Of a DNA stretch of 10,281 nt, positions 1 through 6,356 are shown in pieces. The notes under the pieces are model-generated. The model was given only the letters and a program-made list of their open reading frames with translations, was not told where the DNA came from and did no database searches. Position numbers and translations under genes: made by a program. Each line of letters begins with the position of its first letter. Position 1 is the stretch's first letter. Origin of the DNA: Verrucomicrobiota bacterium (GTDB taxonomy: Bacteria; Verrucomicrobiota; Verrucomicrobiia; Chthoniobacterales; JAFAMB01); contig JAFAXJ010000154.1 in assembly GCA_019241095.1 (NCBI GenBank), positions 1 to 10,281 of the forward strand, written 5' to 3'.

Positions 1-346
1 TTACACCAGATTGATAGCGGGGATTTTGCGACGCATAAGCTAGACGTTGGATGGCACGACCGGGCCGGCAATTGACAGGTCGGCTATCAGGACACTTTCG
101 TCAACGCTCTGCAACCCTCCTGCTCAGCTCCGGGCTCTGCGCGGGGGCGACGTATTCCTCGTAGAATGCTTTGAAACACCCCTGAGCTTCTTCAGGCGCC
201 TCTCTCCGCAGAGCCTTGCTCTGCAGGCGGCTATCATTCAGCGGCGCTGCGACGAAAATGGATCAATCGAGCAGGAGCGTACTATCATAGACTCCAGATA
301 CAGGAAGACACAAAGCGGCCATTCAAAATGGACGACCTGAGATCCA
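1..346. other. Region without a supportable gene
   Basis: I see no convincing gene here. An open frame on the plus strand (47-340) has an unstructured, low-quality composition and no ribosome binding site. A stop-to-stop minus-strand frame (about 262 down to 101) has a more protein-like, charged composition but no ATG, GTG or TTG start. It could be a remnant of a decayed gene. No tRNA, repeat array or clear terminator was found. Confidence 0.5.
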
Positions 347-556
347 TCAGGGCAAATCGTCTTCGATTGGCACCAATCCCAATCCGGTCTTGCCCTGTTC
401 GCACTTCGCTTGCAGTGCATTGCGCAGTTCATCAGCCTTTGCGTCAGCGGCGCTACCCGCCCTGCTGGCGGCGTCAGCATCGGTCTGCTCATCTAAAAAC
501 TTTTCCTCCTCCTTGTCCGTTGTGGATTTGCGCGATGAAGATTTGTTAACAGCCAT
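347..556 (-). CDS. Small hydrophilic Ala-rich hypothetical protein
   Basis: This is a 69-residue protein that I do not recognise. It has no membrane segment or signal peptide. The N-terminal third is rich in Lys, Ser, Glu and Asp (begins MAVNKSSSRKSTTDKEEE). The middle is Ala/Asp-rich and probably helical (AADAKADELRNALQAK), with one Cys near residue 52, and the tail is short and acidic (VPIEDDLP). The composition resembles small, partly disordered bacterial proteins. The opposite-strand frames over the same bases are Ser/Ala- or Arg/Pro-rich and look like shadows, which is why the minus frame was chosen. The start is ATG with no clear Shine-Dalgarno sequence. It is divergent from the MATE transporter gene across a 219-nt gap. 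The gene is plausible but unproven. Confidence 0.45.
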   Translation of the reverse strand: MAVNKSSSRKSTTDKEEEKFLDEQTDADAASRAGSAADAKADELRNALQAKCEQGKTGLGLVPIEDDLP

Positions 557-775
557 AATATCACGGTCCGCTTACTAAGAAGCATTCGGCCCTTCTGGTT
601 TTTGTCAAGCTCGATGGTAGTACACTATCAAGCATTAATTCATGCTCGCGCGTCGTTCGAGAACTGAAAGGTCGGGCTTAGAAAATGAAATAAAGCAACC
701 GCCGGCTATTGATCGGTCGAATAATGAGCGAAGGCACGGCTCCCGCGAATTTCAAACCCGTGGCTTGGATTCAAC
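557..775. other. Divergent intergenic region upstream of the MATE gene
   Basis: This 219-nt gap lies between the small hypothetical gene (-) and the transporter gene (+). It should contain both promoters, but I could not identify a convincing -35/-10 pair. Its main visible structure is the pair of adjoining imperfect palindromes at 615-646, listed separately. Short open frames crossing it have poor composition. Confidence 0.4.
615..646. promoter_or_regulatory. Two abutting 16-bp imperfect palindromes, candidate operator
   Basis: The first dyad, 615-630 (TGGTAGTACACTATCA), matches its own reverse complement at six of eight base pairs. The second, 631-646 (AGCATTAATTCATGCT), matches at seven of eight. 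They adjoin without a gap, about 130 bp before the transporter start and 59 bp before the divergent small gene. Size and position fit operators for a dimeric repressor of an efflux gene, but no regulator gene lies beside them. That role is inferred. Confidence 0.3.
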
Positions 776-2224
776 TTGTCTAAATTTCCCGTACCCCACA
801 GCCACCCTGCGTTCAATAGAACCGAAGATGAGACGAAAATCAATCTTCGTGGTAACCCGAAAAAAATCCTGCGGATAGCGATTCCAGTGAGTTTGGAATC
901 GGTGTTCCAGATGGGGTTCAACGTAATCGATCAGGTGATCGTTGGGCTGTTAGGGGCAGATGCCGTAGCGGCAGTCGGTTTATCGAACAGTATGGCATCC
1001 ATTGCGTTACTGCTTTATGCGTCTGCTGGAGTGGGCGCCGGAGTGATGGTCGCTCGGGCATTTGGGCGGAAGGACATGAATGAGGTATCTCGTATTACTG
1101 CGGCAGGTCAGCTATTGGCTGGAGGCCTGGGCCTGTTCACAGCAGTCTTGCTCATTGCCTTCTCCAATCCACTTTTGCAGTTGGTGGCTGCCGATCCAAA
1201 ACTTGCTCAAAGCGCCGACATTTACTTCCGGCTTTATTCTGCCTCCATTGCTCCGATGATACTGAGTGCCATTGCCAGCGCAGTGTTCCGATCATTAAAC
1301 GCCCCACGCATCCCCCTTGTTATCACGAGCGCTGCAGTGGCCCTGAATACCGCGTTAGGATTCATACTGGTGCTAGGTTTTGGGCCGATTCCATCTTTTG
1401 GTGTGGCAGGAGCGGGCTTCGCGACCCTTATTTCCCAAACGGTGCGCTGCCTCACCTTGATTACTTGGCTGTATACCCGCAAGAAGGGAGTGCGCTGGGT
1501 ATGGCCGCTGCCCGGGAGCAAGGTGGCAGTTTCTGCACTTAAACTCGCTCGATTAACCGGACCCATCGCTGCTTCCGAAGTGCTGTGGGGAGTAAGCACC
1601 TTTGTCTACGCAATCGTCTTTACCCGATTGGGCACCACAGCATTAGCAGCCAGCCAGATCGTGCTCTCGCTAGAAAGCATGTTTATCGTCGCTTCCGCCG
1701 GATTGGGACCAGCGGCAGTCGCAGTGATAGGACACGCGCTAGGGGTTGGTTCACTCAAAGCTGCAAAGGCTAATGCGTGGATTGTCATTCGTTTTGGTCT
1801 GCTTGCGGCTATAACATTAGGGCTTTTGTACGCCGCTTCGGGCCTCTTACTGCCGACACTTTACCCAAAAGTGGGTCGAAACGTTCTTGGCCTCGCATTT
1901 TGGGGAGTGCTTCTGATGGCTGCCACTCAGCCGGCCAAGGTTTTAAGCAGTGTTTTGGGCAACGGCGTGCTAGCAAGTGGCAGTGATACCCGTTTTTTGC
2001 TGTTTGGCAATCTCATGGGTACATACCTGGTCGGTTTGCCGGCCGCAATTGGATTGGGTTTGATCGCCCCATTCGGATTCTTTGGCGTTTTTGCCGCGAA
2101 AGTATCAGAGGAGGTTGTGAAAGCGGGGTGCTTTTTCCTGAGATTCTGCGGTGCGCGATGGTACGCAAGCGCCCTCAAGGAGGAAGCAAAAGAGGAAACT
2201 GAAGGCACGGCCAAATTGGTGTAA
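776..2224 (+). CDS. MATE family efflux transporter
   Basis: A 482-residue inner-membrane protein whose length and hydrophobic pattern fit the MATE (multidrug and toxic compound extrusion) family. These are Na+- or H+-coupled antiporters that export cationic drugs, metabolites or dyes. A short polar N-terminus leads into the first membrane segment (about residues 32-50, with the MATE-like IAIPVSLESVFQMGFNVIDQ stretch). About twelve hydrophobic segments follow in two six-helix halves, joined by a basic loop near residues 220-245 (TRKKGVRW). The C-terminal tail is charged (EEAKEETEG) and cytoplasmic. The start is taken as TTG at 776, because no ATG, GTG or TTG lies between the upstream in-frame stop (725) and that codon. 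The first internal ATG (911, residue 46) would cut into the first helix. The ribosome site is weak. Substrate is not predictable; it stands alone, convergent with the cupin gene. Confidence 0.9.
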   Translation: MSKFPVPHSHPAFNRTEDETKINLRGNPKKILRIAIPVSLESVFQMGFNVIDQVIVGLLGADAVAAVGLSNSMASIALLLYASAGVGAGVMVARAFGRKDMNEVSRITAAGQLLAGGLGLFTAVLLIAFSNPLLQLVAADPKLAQSADIYFRLYSASIAPMILSAIASAVFRSLNAPRIPLVITSAAVALNTALGFILVLGFGPIPSFGVAGAGFATLISQTVRCLTLITWLYTRKKGVRWVWPLPGSKVAVSALKLARLTGPIAASEVLWGVSTFVYAIVFTRLGTTALAASQIVLSLESMFIVASAGLGPAAVAVIGHALGVGSLKAAKANAWIVIRFGLLAAITLGLLYAASGLLLPTLYPKVGRNVLGLAFWGVLLMAATQPAKVLSSVLGNGVLASGSDTRFLLFGNLMGTYLVGLPAAIGLGLIAPFGFFGVFAAKVSEEVVKAGCFFLRFCGARWYASALKEEAKEETEGTAKLV

Positions 2225-2328
2225 ACATTTTCAGATTGCCGATTCTACGAGCATTCTGGCTTTGAGCTGTCCCGGCTGCCTCCGCTAAACCGAATTGCAA
2301 TTCTTTACTGGATCCATTTTCTCGCATT

Positions 2329-2344
2329 CCCACTCCTCGGTGGG
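2329..2344. other. Small hairpin in convergent intergenic region
   Basis: CCCAC (2329-2333) pairs with GTGGG (2340-2344) around a six-base loop, in the 237-nt gap between the ends of the MATE and cupin genes. No T-run follows on either strand, so calling it a terminator would go too far. It may help end one of the two transcripts. Confidence 0.2.
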
Positions 2345-2385
2345 CCGCCCTTAAAAACGTTCCACCCTGTAATGTTTACCCGGCC

Positions 2386-2401
2386 CGGCATTGAAATGCC
2401 G
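2386..2401. terminator. Possible bidirectional hairpin between convergent genes
   Basis: CGGCAT (2386-2391) and ATGCCG (2396-2401) form a six-base-pair stem around a TGAA loop. It is the best stem in the gap between the convergent MATE and cupin genes. It lacks a following T-run, so intrinsic termination is uncertain. The rest of the gap (2225-2461) shows no gene. Confidence 0.25.
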
Positions 2402-2461
2402 AGCTATCATCGCTGCGTCCTTTAACACGCTCTCCAACACGTTCCCTCAGGCCCCGGCGCC

Positions 2462-2941
2462 TCACTCTTCCCCATCAAGGTAATCGATAGCCTCACCTCT
2501 CAAAAGCATTCGTTCGGGCGACGTGATAAGCCACTTTTGACTGTCCGGATAGTAACAGGTTTCGCCCATTGGATTGTCTGCCACTATGTAAAGAACGAGA
2601 TCTTCGGCGCTATCGTTTATCATTTGATGAGGCTGCCCAGGTTCAAAGATAAAGGCGTCATCGGTTTCAATCCGGGTAATTCCATCTTGGTGCCTGACAG
2701 AACCGCGGCCGCTGATTACATGGTAAAATTCCCATTGTGCACTGTGGGAATGATACGGGCATTGCTTCTTTCCCGCAGGAATTACGCAGATCTCCACATC
2801 AAACGGATGCCGTTCTCTCAGATCCGTCGAAACTTTGTTCCGACCCAGAGCCAATGAGATTTCTTTGCTAGCGCTGGCGAATTTTCCTTTCCGCGATGAC
2901 CAGGCATCTTCGATTATATCTCTAGTATTGATTTTACGCAT
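2462..2941 (-). CDS. Single-domain cupin protein
   Basis: A 159-residue protein with one cupin beta-barrel, probably cytoplasmic and metal-binding. Cupin motif 1 is visible as PYHSHSAQWEFYHVISGRG, giving His64, His66 and Glu71. Motif 2 follows as FEPGQPHQMIN with His105, completing the usual 3-His/1-Glu metal site. The family includes dioxygenases, isomerases and sugar-binding sensors; this sequence does not point to one reaction. The ATG at 2941 (MRKINTRD) is chosen because conserved-looking sequence begins there. The frame stays open to ATGs at 3016 and 3040. The 3016 ATG has an AGAGG about 10 nt upstream, so an N-terminal extension of 25 residues is a real alternative. It is divergent from the lipoprotein gene and convergent with the MATE gene, and appears monocistronic. 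Confidence 0.85.
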   Translation of the reverse strand: MRKINTRDIIEDAWSSRKGKFASASKEISLALGRNKVSTDLRERHPFDVEICVIPAGKKQCPYHSHSAQWEFYHVISGRGSVRHQDGITRIETDDAFIFEPGQPHQMINDSAEDLVLYIVADNPMGETCYYPDSQKWLITSPERMLLRGEAIDYLDGEE

Positions 2942-3062
2942 AAAATGTATCGTGCTTTCGGGTCTCGCGATCTCACTTGGATCCCCAAATACTCTGGTTT
3001 TGACGGCCAGACGCATCCGATTAGAGCCTCTCAAACGCATTAAGAGTTGATAAAGCAGTTCT

Positions 3063-3066
3063 GGAG
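3063..3066 (+). promoter_or_regulatory. Ribosome binding site of the lipoprotein gene
   Basis: GGAG lies six bases before the ATG at 3073. It is the clearest Shine-Dalgarno match in a window where most starts have none, and it supports this start codon. Confidence 0.6.
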
Positions 3067-3072
3067 TTCTTT

Positions 3073-3576
3073 ATGAGCGCGCGACACAGAATCAACTTCG
3101 GCAATGCAAAACTCGTATTTTTTGCAAGCTGTTTTGGGGCCATTTTGCTAGCGGGGCTGAATGCTTGTACATCGATCGGGGAAGTAGACAACCGTAACTT
3201 TTCCATCGACACTTACACACCAACTCCCAATCAAATATCACTGGCTGAAAATCGCGCCCGCGCGTGGTGGGCCAGGCATAAAGACCGCTTCGGAGCGAAT
3301 CCCCCCTATCTCGCGGTTGAGACTTCTGCGGTTTCTCAGGGTGAAATAGTTCAAAATCTTTGGCCGAAACTGATCGCTTCCCAAACCGCCTCTCGTTATT
3401 TTGCGAGTTTTTCAATCGACGGTCCTACGCAGATTTTGTTTTACGGCGTGACTATCTTTGACACCCGGATACAACGAGCTATCGGGAATAACGGCTTTGT
3501 GATTGTAAATACTCCACAAAGAGGGCAAGTTGCACGCTTTGGGCCGTTTCTCGCCCGCTACATCGGTTACGGCTAA
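3073..3576 (+). CDS. Small lipoprotein of unknown function
   Basis: A 167-residue protein. The N-terminus is a lipoprotein signal peptide: a basic start (MSARHR), a hydrophobic core (about residues 14-29) and a lipobox LNAC with the lipidated Cys at residue 32. The mature part is about 136 residues without further membrane segments, so it is probably anchored to a membrane on the periplasmic side. The mature region is rich in aromatic residues and ends in an RYIGYG tail. Visible stretches include ARAWWARHKDRFG and a probable beta-strand section (TQILFYGVTIFDTR). I do not recognise a domain. A good GGAG ribosome site precedes the ATG. It is divergent from the cupin gene and convergent with the dehydrogenase operon, so neighbours do not suggest a role. 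Confidence 0.75.
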   Translation: MSARHRINFGNAKLVFFASCFGAILLAGLNACTSIGEVDNRNFSIDTYTPTPNQISLAENRARAWWARHKDRFGANPPYLAVETSAVSQGEIVQNLWPKLIASQTASRYFASFSIDGPTQILFYGVTIFDTRIQRAIGNNGFVIVNTPQRGQVARFGPFLARYIGYG

Positions 3577-3608
3577 AACACCAGAGTCATATAACTCACA
3601 GGTCTAAG

Positions 3609-3618
3609 AAAGGCCTTT
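3609..3618. other. AAAGGCCTTT palindrome at operon end
   Basis: A perfect 10-bp palindrome overlaps the stop codon of the last dehydrogenase gene. It lies in the 40-nt gap that separates it from the convergent lipoprotein gene. It is too short to call a terminator with confidence, and I see no better one in the gap. Confidence 0.2.
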
Positions 3619-4387
3619 ATTGAATGGTGTATCCGCCGTCAATAACGAGGTTTTCACCATTGATCATTGTTGCTGCATCACTGGCTAGAAATAGAGCGCA
3701 TGCCGCTATTTCTTCCGGGTAGGCGAATCGGCCATTAGGGATTTTCTTTTTCATCTGTTCGCCAACTTCCCCGGCCCAGGCTTTCCGGCCCAACTCCGTA
3801 AGAACTACCGTAGGCGAGATAGCGTTAATCTGGATATTATAGCGTGCCCATTCCAGAGCGAGCACCTTGGTCATGCTGATGATCGCGGCTTTGCCAGCGC
3901 AGTATGCCGCATGTTTATCTAAAGCAATTAGACCTGCTTGCGATGCAACATTCACGATTTTGCCGCCACCCGTTTTTATCATCTCCCGAGCCACCCTTTG
4001 AGCCAGGAAAAATGGCGCTCGCAAGTTGATAGCCATCGTGCGATCCCAATAATCTTCAGATAATCGTAACGCATCATCTAACAGCACGATTCCGGCATTG
4101 TTAATCAAGATATCGATCCGGCCAAACCGTTCGAGTCCGGCCTCAACAGCCCGATCACGATCATCCGATTGGGTTAAGTCAGCCACGACGGTATGCACTC
4201 GATCTCTATCAGGACAAATCTCCTGAGCAATAGCGGCAACAGTTGCATTCACGTCGGCCAAAACAAGCTTTGCCCCTTTTTCCAAAAACAAGATAGCAAT
4301 GGCCCGTCCGATACCTGCAGCTCCGCCAGTGACAAGACAGACTCTGTTCGTTAACCCGAAAGATTTATCGAAACCGGCGAATTCCAT
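3617..4387 (-). CDS. SDR family polyol dehydrogenase, GolD/D-threitol dehydrogenase-like
   Basis: A 256-residue classical short-chain dehydrogenase/reductase, cytoplasmic and NAD-type. From ATG 4387, the cofactor loop TGGAAGIG is at residues 20-27, and Asp45 ends the second beta-strand, which favours NAD over NADP. NNAG is at 96-99, and the catalytic residues are Asn121, Ser149, Tyr162 and Lys166. The stretches FDKSF near the N-terminus, NAISPTVVLTELGRKAWAGE and the ending NLVIDGGYTIQ recall the group containing Listeria GolD (D-arabitol dehydrogenase) and mycobacterial D-threitol dehydrogenase; this is from memory. The likely reaction is oxidation of an alditol or ketose-type substrate. The frame also opens at TTG 4405, which would overlap the upstream gene by 13 nt. 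I prefer the ATG, 5 nt after the upstream stop, because family members begin near it. It is the last gene of the operon. Confidence 0.85.
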   Translation of the reverse strand: MEFAGFDKSFGLTNRVCLVTGGAAGIGRAIAILFLEKGAKLVLADVNATVAAIAQEICPDRDRVHTVVADLTQSDDRDRAVEAGLERFGRIDILINNAGIVLLDDALRLSEDYWDRTMAINLRAPFFLAQRVAREMIKTGGGKIVNVASQAGLIALDKHAAYCAGKAAIISMTKVLALEWARYNIQINAISPTVVLTELGRKAWAGEVGEQMKKKIPNGRFAYPEEIAACALFLASDAATMINGENLVIDGGYTIQ

Positions 4388-4392
4388 ATCAG

Positions 4393-5163
4393 TCACGCTA
4401 ACCAATTGCCGCCATCCACCCCATAGGTTTGTGCAACAATGTAATCAGCATCCACGGTGGCAAGAAACACCGCCATGCCCGTGAGATCTTCCGGTTTTGC
4501 CATGCGCCCATAAGGGACGGCCTCGCCGACCATACGTTTGGTTTCCCCGATGGCACGATTTTCGTACCGGGCAAACTCCCGATCAACAAACTCCCAGAAG
4601 GGTGTATCGACCACACCCGGAGCAATAGCGTTGACATTGATTCCATGCTTAATGAGCCCTAAACCGGCAGACTGCGTGACACTGATCACCACCGATTTCG
4701 ATGCGCAGTAAACGGCCACGAGCGCTTCCCCGCGGCGCCCCGCTTGACTGGCTAAATTGATAATCTTTCCACCATGACCTTGTTTGATCATCTGCCTCGC
4801 GACCGCTTGCAGTGTAAAGAAAAGTCCTTCCGAGTTGACCGCGAAAAGCTTCTGCCACTGCTCACGTGTCACCTCAACAATCGGTGCCATTGCGAAAATA
4901 CCCGCGTTGTTTACCAAAATATCAATGCGCTCTGCTTGTTTCGCCACAGTGTCGACAAGGCGATCGATCGAATCCTGGCTTGTGACGTCAAACTTCAGAC
5001 CGAACGCGCCGTTCCCGAGCTGCTTTGCAACTTCTTCAGCAGGCTCAATATTTAGATCAGCGATCACGACGCGAGCACCTTCCGTGACGTAGCGTTCCGC
5101 AATTGCCTTGCCGATCCCGCTGGCACCGCCGGTAATGATTGCAACTTTATCTTTCAGCTTCAT
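4393..5163 (-). CDS. smoS: SDR sorbitol/L-iditol 2-dehydrogenase (SmoS-like)
   Basis: A 256-residue short-chain dehydrogenase. It has TGGASGIG at residues 11-18, Asp36 for NAD preference, NNAG at 85-88, and the catalytic set Asn110, Ser139, Tyr152 and Lys156. The region IINLASQAGRRGEALVAVYC, the stretch NAIAPGVVDTPFWEFVD and the ending YIVAQTYGVDGGNWLA closely recall SmoS, the sorbitol dehydrogenase of Rhodobacter sphaeroides (L-iditol 2-dehydrogenase, EC 1.1.1.14). Its length is the same to my recollection. These enzymes oxidise D-sorbitol to D-fructose and galactitol or L-iditol to the matching ketose with NAD+. The gene begins 18 nt after the enolase-superfamily gene and ends 5 nt before the next dehydrogenase, so translation is probably coupled. 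In this locus the natural substrate may be a different polyol or sugar acid. Confidence 0.88.
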   Translation of the reverse strand: MKLKDKVAIITGGASGIGKAIAERYVTEGARVVIADLNIEPAEEVAKQLGNGAFGLKFDVTSQDSIDRLVDTVAKQAERIDILVNNAGIFAMAPIVEVTREQWQKLFAVNSEGLFFTLQAVARQMIKQGHGGKIINLASQAGRRGEALVAVYCASKSVVISVTQSAGLGLIKHGINVNAIAPGVVDTPFWEFVDREFARYENRAIGETKRMVGEAVPYGRMAKPEDLTGMAVFLATVDADYIVAQTYGVDGGNWLA

Positions 5164-5181
5164 TCTTTGATTCTTTTGGGG

Positions 5182-6270
5182 TTAGGCCCGACAAGATTCC
5201 AGGCTCTTACTATCAAATTCAATCCCGTGGCCCGGGCGATCAGGCGCAATCGCGTGGCCTTCCTCGATGCGAAGCGGTTCAGCGATGTAGGCATCCAGAC
5301 CAAAGCCATGAGCTTCCAGGTAGGATCGATTCGGAACCGCAGCCAGCAAATGGACCGTCACATCGTGAGCTCCATGCGTAGTCACCGGCAAGTTGAATGC
5401 TTCGGCCAAATGAGCAATTTTCATAAAAGAGGTGATTCCGCCACAGTTCGTTACATCCGGCTCCGGAAACGTTACTCCTCCAGTCGCAATGAGATGCTGA
5501 AATTCCCATAGGGTCCGCAAGTTCTCCCCCGCAGCGATTGGAAGACCGCCATCACGTACAACGCGAGAATGTCCGGCGAAATCGTCAGGGGTAATCGGCT
5601 CCTCCAACCAAACCGGATCAAATTGCTGAAAAACACGAGCAGCGCGGATCGCTTCGTCAACAGTCCACTTCATATTGGCGTCTACCATCAGAGGAAATTC
5701 TTGGCCAAGATGCTGTCTCATCGATTTAACTCTTTCGACATCTTCGGACAGGCGTTTACGGCCCACTTTCATCTTGATGGCGTGAAATCCTTTCCTCAGG
5801 TTTATCTCAGTCTGTTTGATTAGCTGGTCAATCGATAGATCAAGATCAATGCCGCCCGCATAGCATGGAACGTGCCGATCATGACCACCCAACAATTTCC
5901 AAAGGGGTTGATCCAGTCGTTTAGCTTTCAAATCCCAGAGCGCGATATCGAAAGCTGAGAGAGCGAGAACGGTGGGACCGCCGCGGCCGCCATAGTGCAA
6001 TCCCCACCACAGCTTTTTCCACAAGAACTCAATGCAATCCGCGTCTGCGCCTATTGCTAGATCAGTTAAATCGTGTTCCAGAAGTACATGAATGGCAGAA
6101 CCGTTCCGGCCGCAGGTGTAAGTATAACCGACTCCCTCGGCGCCCTCGACATCACGAATACTAACAGTATTCAGCTCAAACGCGGTCATCTGACCATGCA
6201 CGCTGTCAGTCAAAGTCGCTGGCAATGGTATACGATAGAGACCTGCCTGAATGTTGACTAGCTTCGGCAT
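5182..6270 (-). CDS. Mandelate racemase/muconate lactonizing enzyme family protein, probable acid-sugar dehydratase
   Basis: A 362-residue cytoplasmic enolase-superfamily enzyme. An N-terminal capping domain (about 1-130) precedes a TIM-barrel. The residues of the mandelate racemase subgroup are all visible: the KxK pair Lys166/Lys168, Mg2+ ligands Asp197, Glu223 and Glu249, the Asp272/His299 dyad, and Glu319. These match the known mandelate racemase positions (164, 166, 195, 221, 247, 270, 297, 317) at a constant +2. In sugar-locus members of this subgroup the usual reaction is syn-dehydration of an aldonate or aldarate to a 2-keto-3-deoxy acid, as in L-talarate/galactarate or L-fuconate dehydratase. 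I think that is likelier here than mandelate racemisation. Stretches such as EGVGYTYT and FDIALWDLKAKR recall the talarate/galactarate group. It lies between the aldehyde dehydrogenase and sorbitol dehydrogenase genes. No Shine-Dalgarno is visible, and a hairpin lies just before the start. Confidence 0.88.
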   Translation of the reverse strand: MPKLVNIQAGLYRIPLPATLTDSVHGQMTAFELNTVSIRDVEGAEGVGYTYTCGRNGSAIHVLLEHDLTDLAIGADADCIEFLWKKLWWGLHYGGRGGPTVLALSAFDIALWDLKAKRLDQPLWKLLGGHDRHVPCYAGGIDLDLSIDQLIKQTEINLRKGFHAIKMKVGRKRLSEDVERVKSMRQHLGQEFPLMVDANMKWTVDEAIRAARVFQQFDPVWLEEPITPDDFAGHSRVVRDGGLPIAAGENLRTLWEFQHLIATGGVTFPEPDVTNCGGITSFMKIAHLAEAFNLPVTTHGAHDVTVHLLAAVPNRSYLEAHGFGLDAYIAEPLRIEEGHAIAPDRPGHGIEFDSKSLESCRA

Positions 6271-6273
6271 AAT

Positions 6274-6300
6274 GGGTTAGCGTCTACGACGCTGCAACCC
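6274..6300 (-). promoter_or_regulatory. Stable hairpin immediately before the enolase-superfamily start codon
   Basis: GGGTT (6274-6278) pairs with AACCC (6296-6300), and AGCGTC (6279-6284) with GACGCT (6288-6293). The loop is three bases and there is one two-base bulge, giving eleven pairs in all. On the mRNA it ends three bases before the ATG at 6270, over the place where a ribosome would bind. No T-run follows, so it is not a normal terminator. Translational control, transcript processing or mRNA protection are possible roles, all inferred. Confidence 0.55.
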
Positions 6301-6329
6301 GATCGTCGCTTAATTTTGTAGAAAATAGC

Positions 6330-6349
6330 GGTCTCAATCTACGGGACAC
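6330..6349. promoter_or_regulatory. GGTCTCA-N5-CGGGACAC motif, also present before the aldehyde dehydrogenase gene
   Basis: GGTCTCA (6330-6336) and CGGGACAC (6342-6349) are separated by five bases. The same two words occur without the gap on the minus strand at 7974 down to 7960, in the region before the aldehyde dehydrogenase gene. The match could mark a shared protein-binding site or be chance. Confidence 0.2.
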
Positions 6350-6356
6350 AATCCGC

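Larger units (their letters stand above)
6271..6356. other. Intercistronic spacer of the catabolic operon
   Basis: This 86-nt spacer separates the aldehyde dehydrogenase and enolase-superfamily genes. It is the longest gap among the four enzyme genes; the other two are 18 and 5 nt. It contains the hairpin at 6274-6300 and a composite motif at 6330-6349, both listed separately. An internal promoter here is possible, but I found no strong -35/-10 pair. Confidence 0.4.

Noticed and set aside
1..60. Stop codon on the minus strand at positions 1-3, suggesting the end of a gene.
   Set aside because: The frame before it is closed by another stop after only about 11 codons.
101..262. A minus-strand stop-to-stop frame encoding a charged, helical-looking peptide (QGCFKAFYEEYVAP and neighbours).
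   Set aside because: No ATG, GTG or TTG start and only about 50 codons. It could be a decayed gene remnant, but there is no second piece to support that.
47..340. A 97-codon plus-strand open frame near the left edge.
   Set aside because: Poor, non-protein-like composition, no ribosome site and no recognisable motif.
238..578. Open frames overlapping the small Ala-rich gene in other frames and on the other strand.
   Set aside because: Ser/Ala-rich or Arg/Cys/Pro-rich compositions typical of shadow frames; only one frame can reasonably be real here and the minus 347-556 frame looks best.
602..630. TTGTCA with a possible -10 about 17 bp later, as a MATE promoter.
   Set aside because: The -10 candidate (CTATCA) matches the consensus poorly.
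642..878. A 78-codon plus-strand frame overlapping the start of the MATE gene.
   Set aside because: Overlaps the well-supported transporter in a different frame and has a random, basic composition.
5139..5823. Several plus-strand frames opposite the enolase-superfamily gene.
   Set aside because: They lie antisense to a gene with a complete catalytic set and show no motifs of their own.
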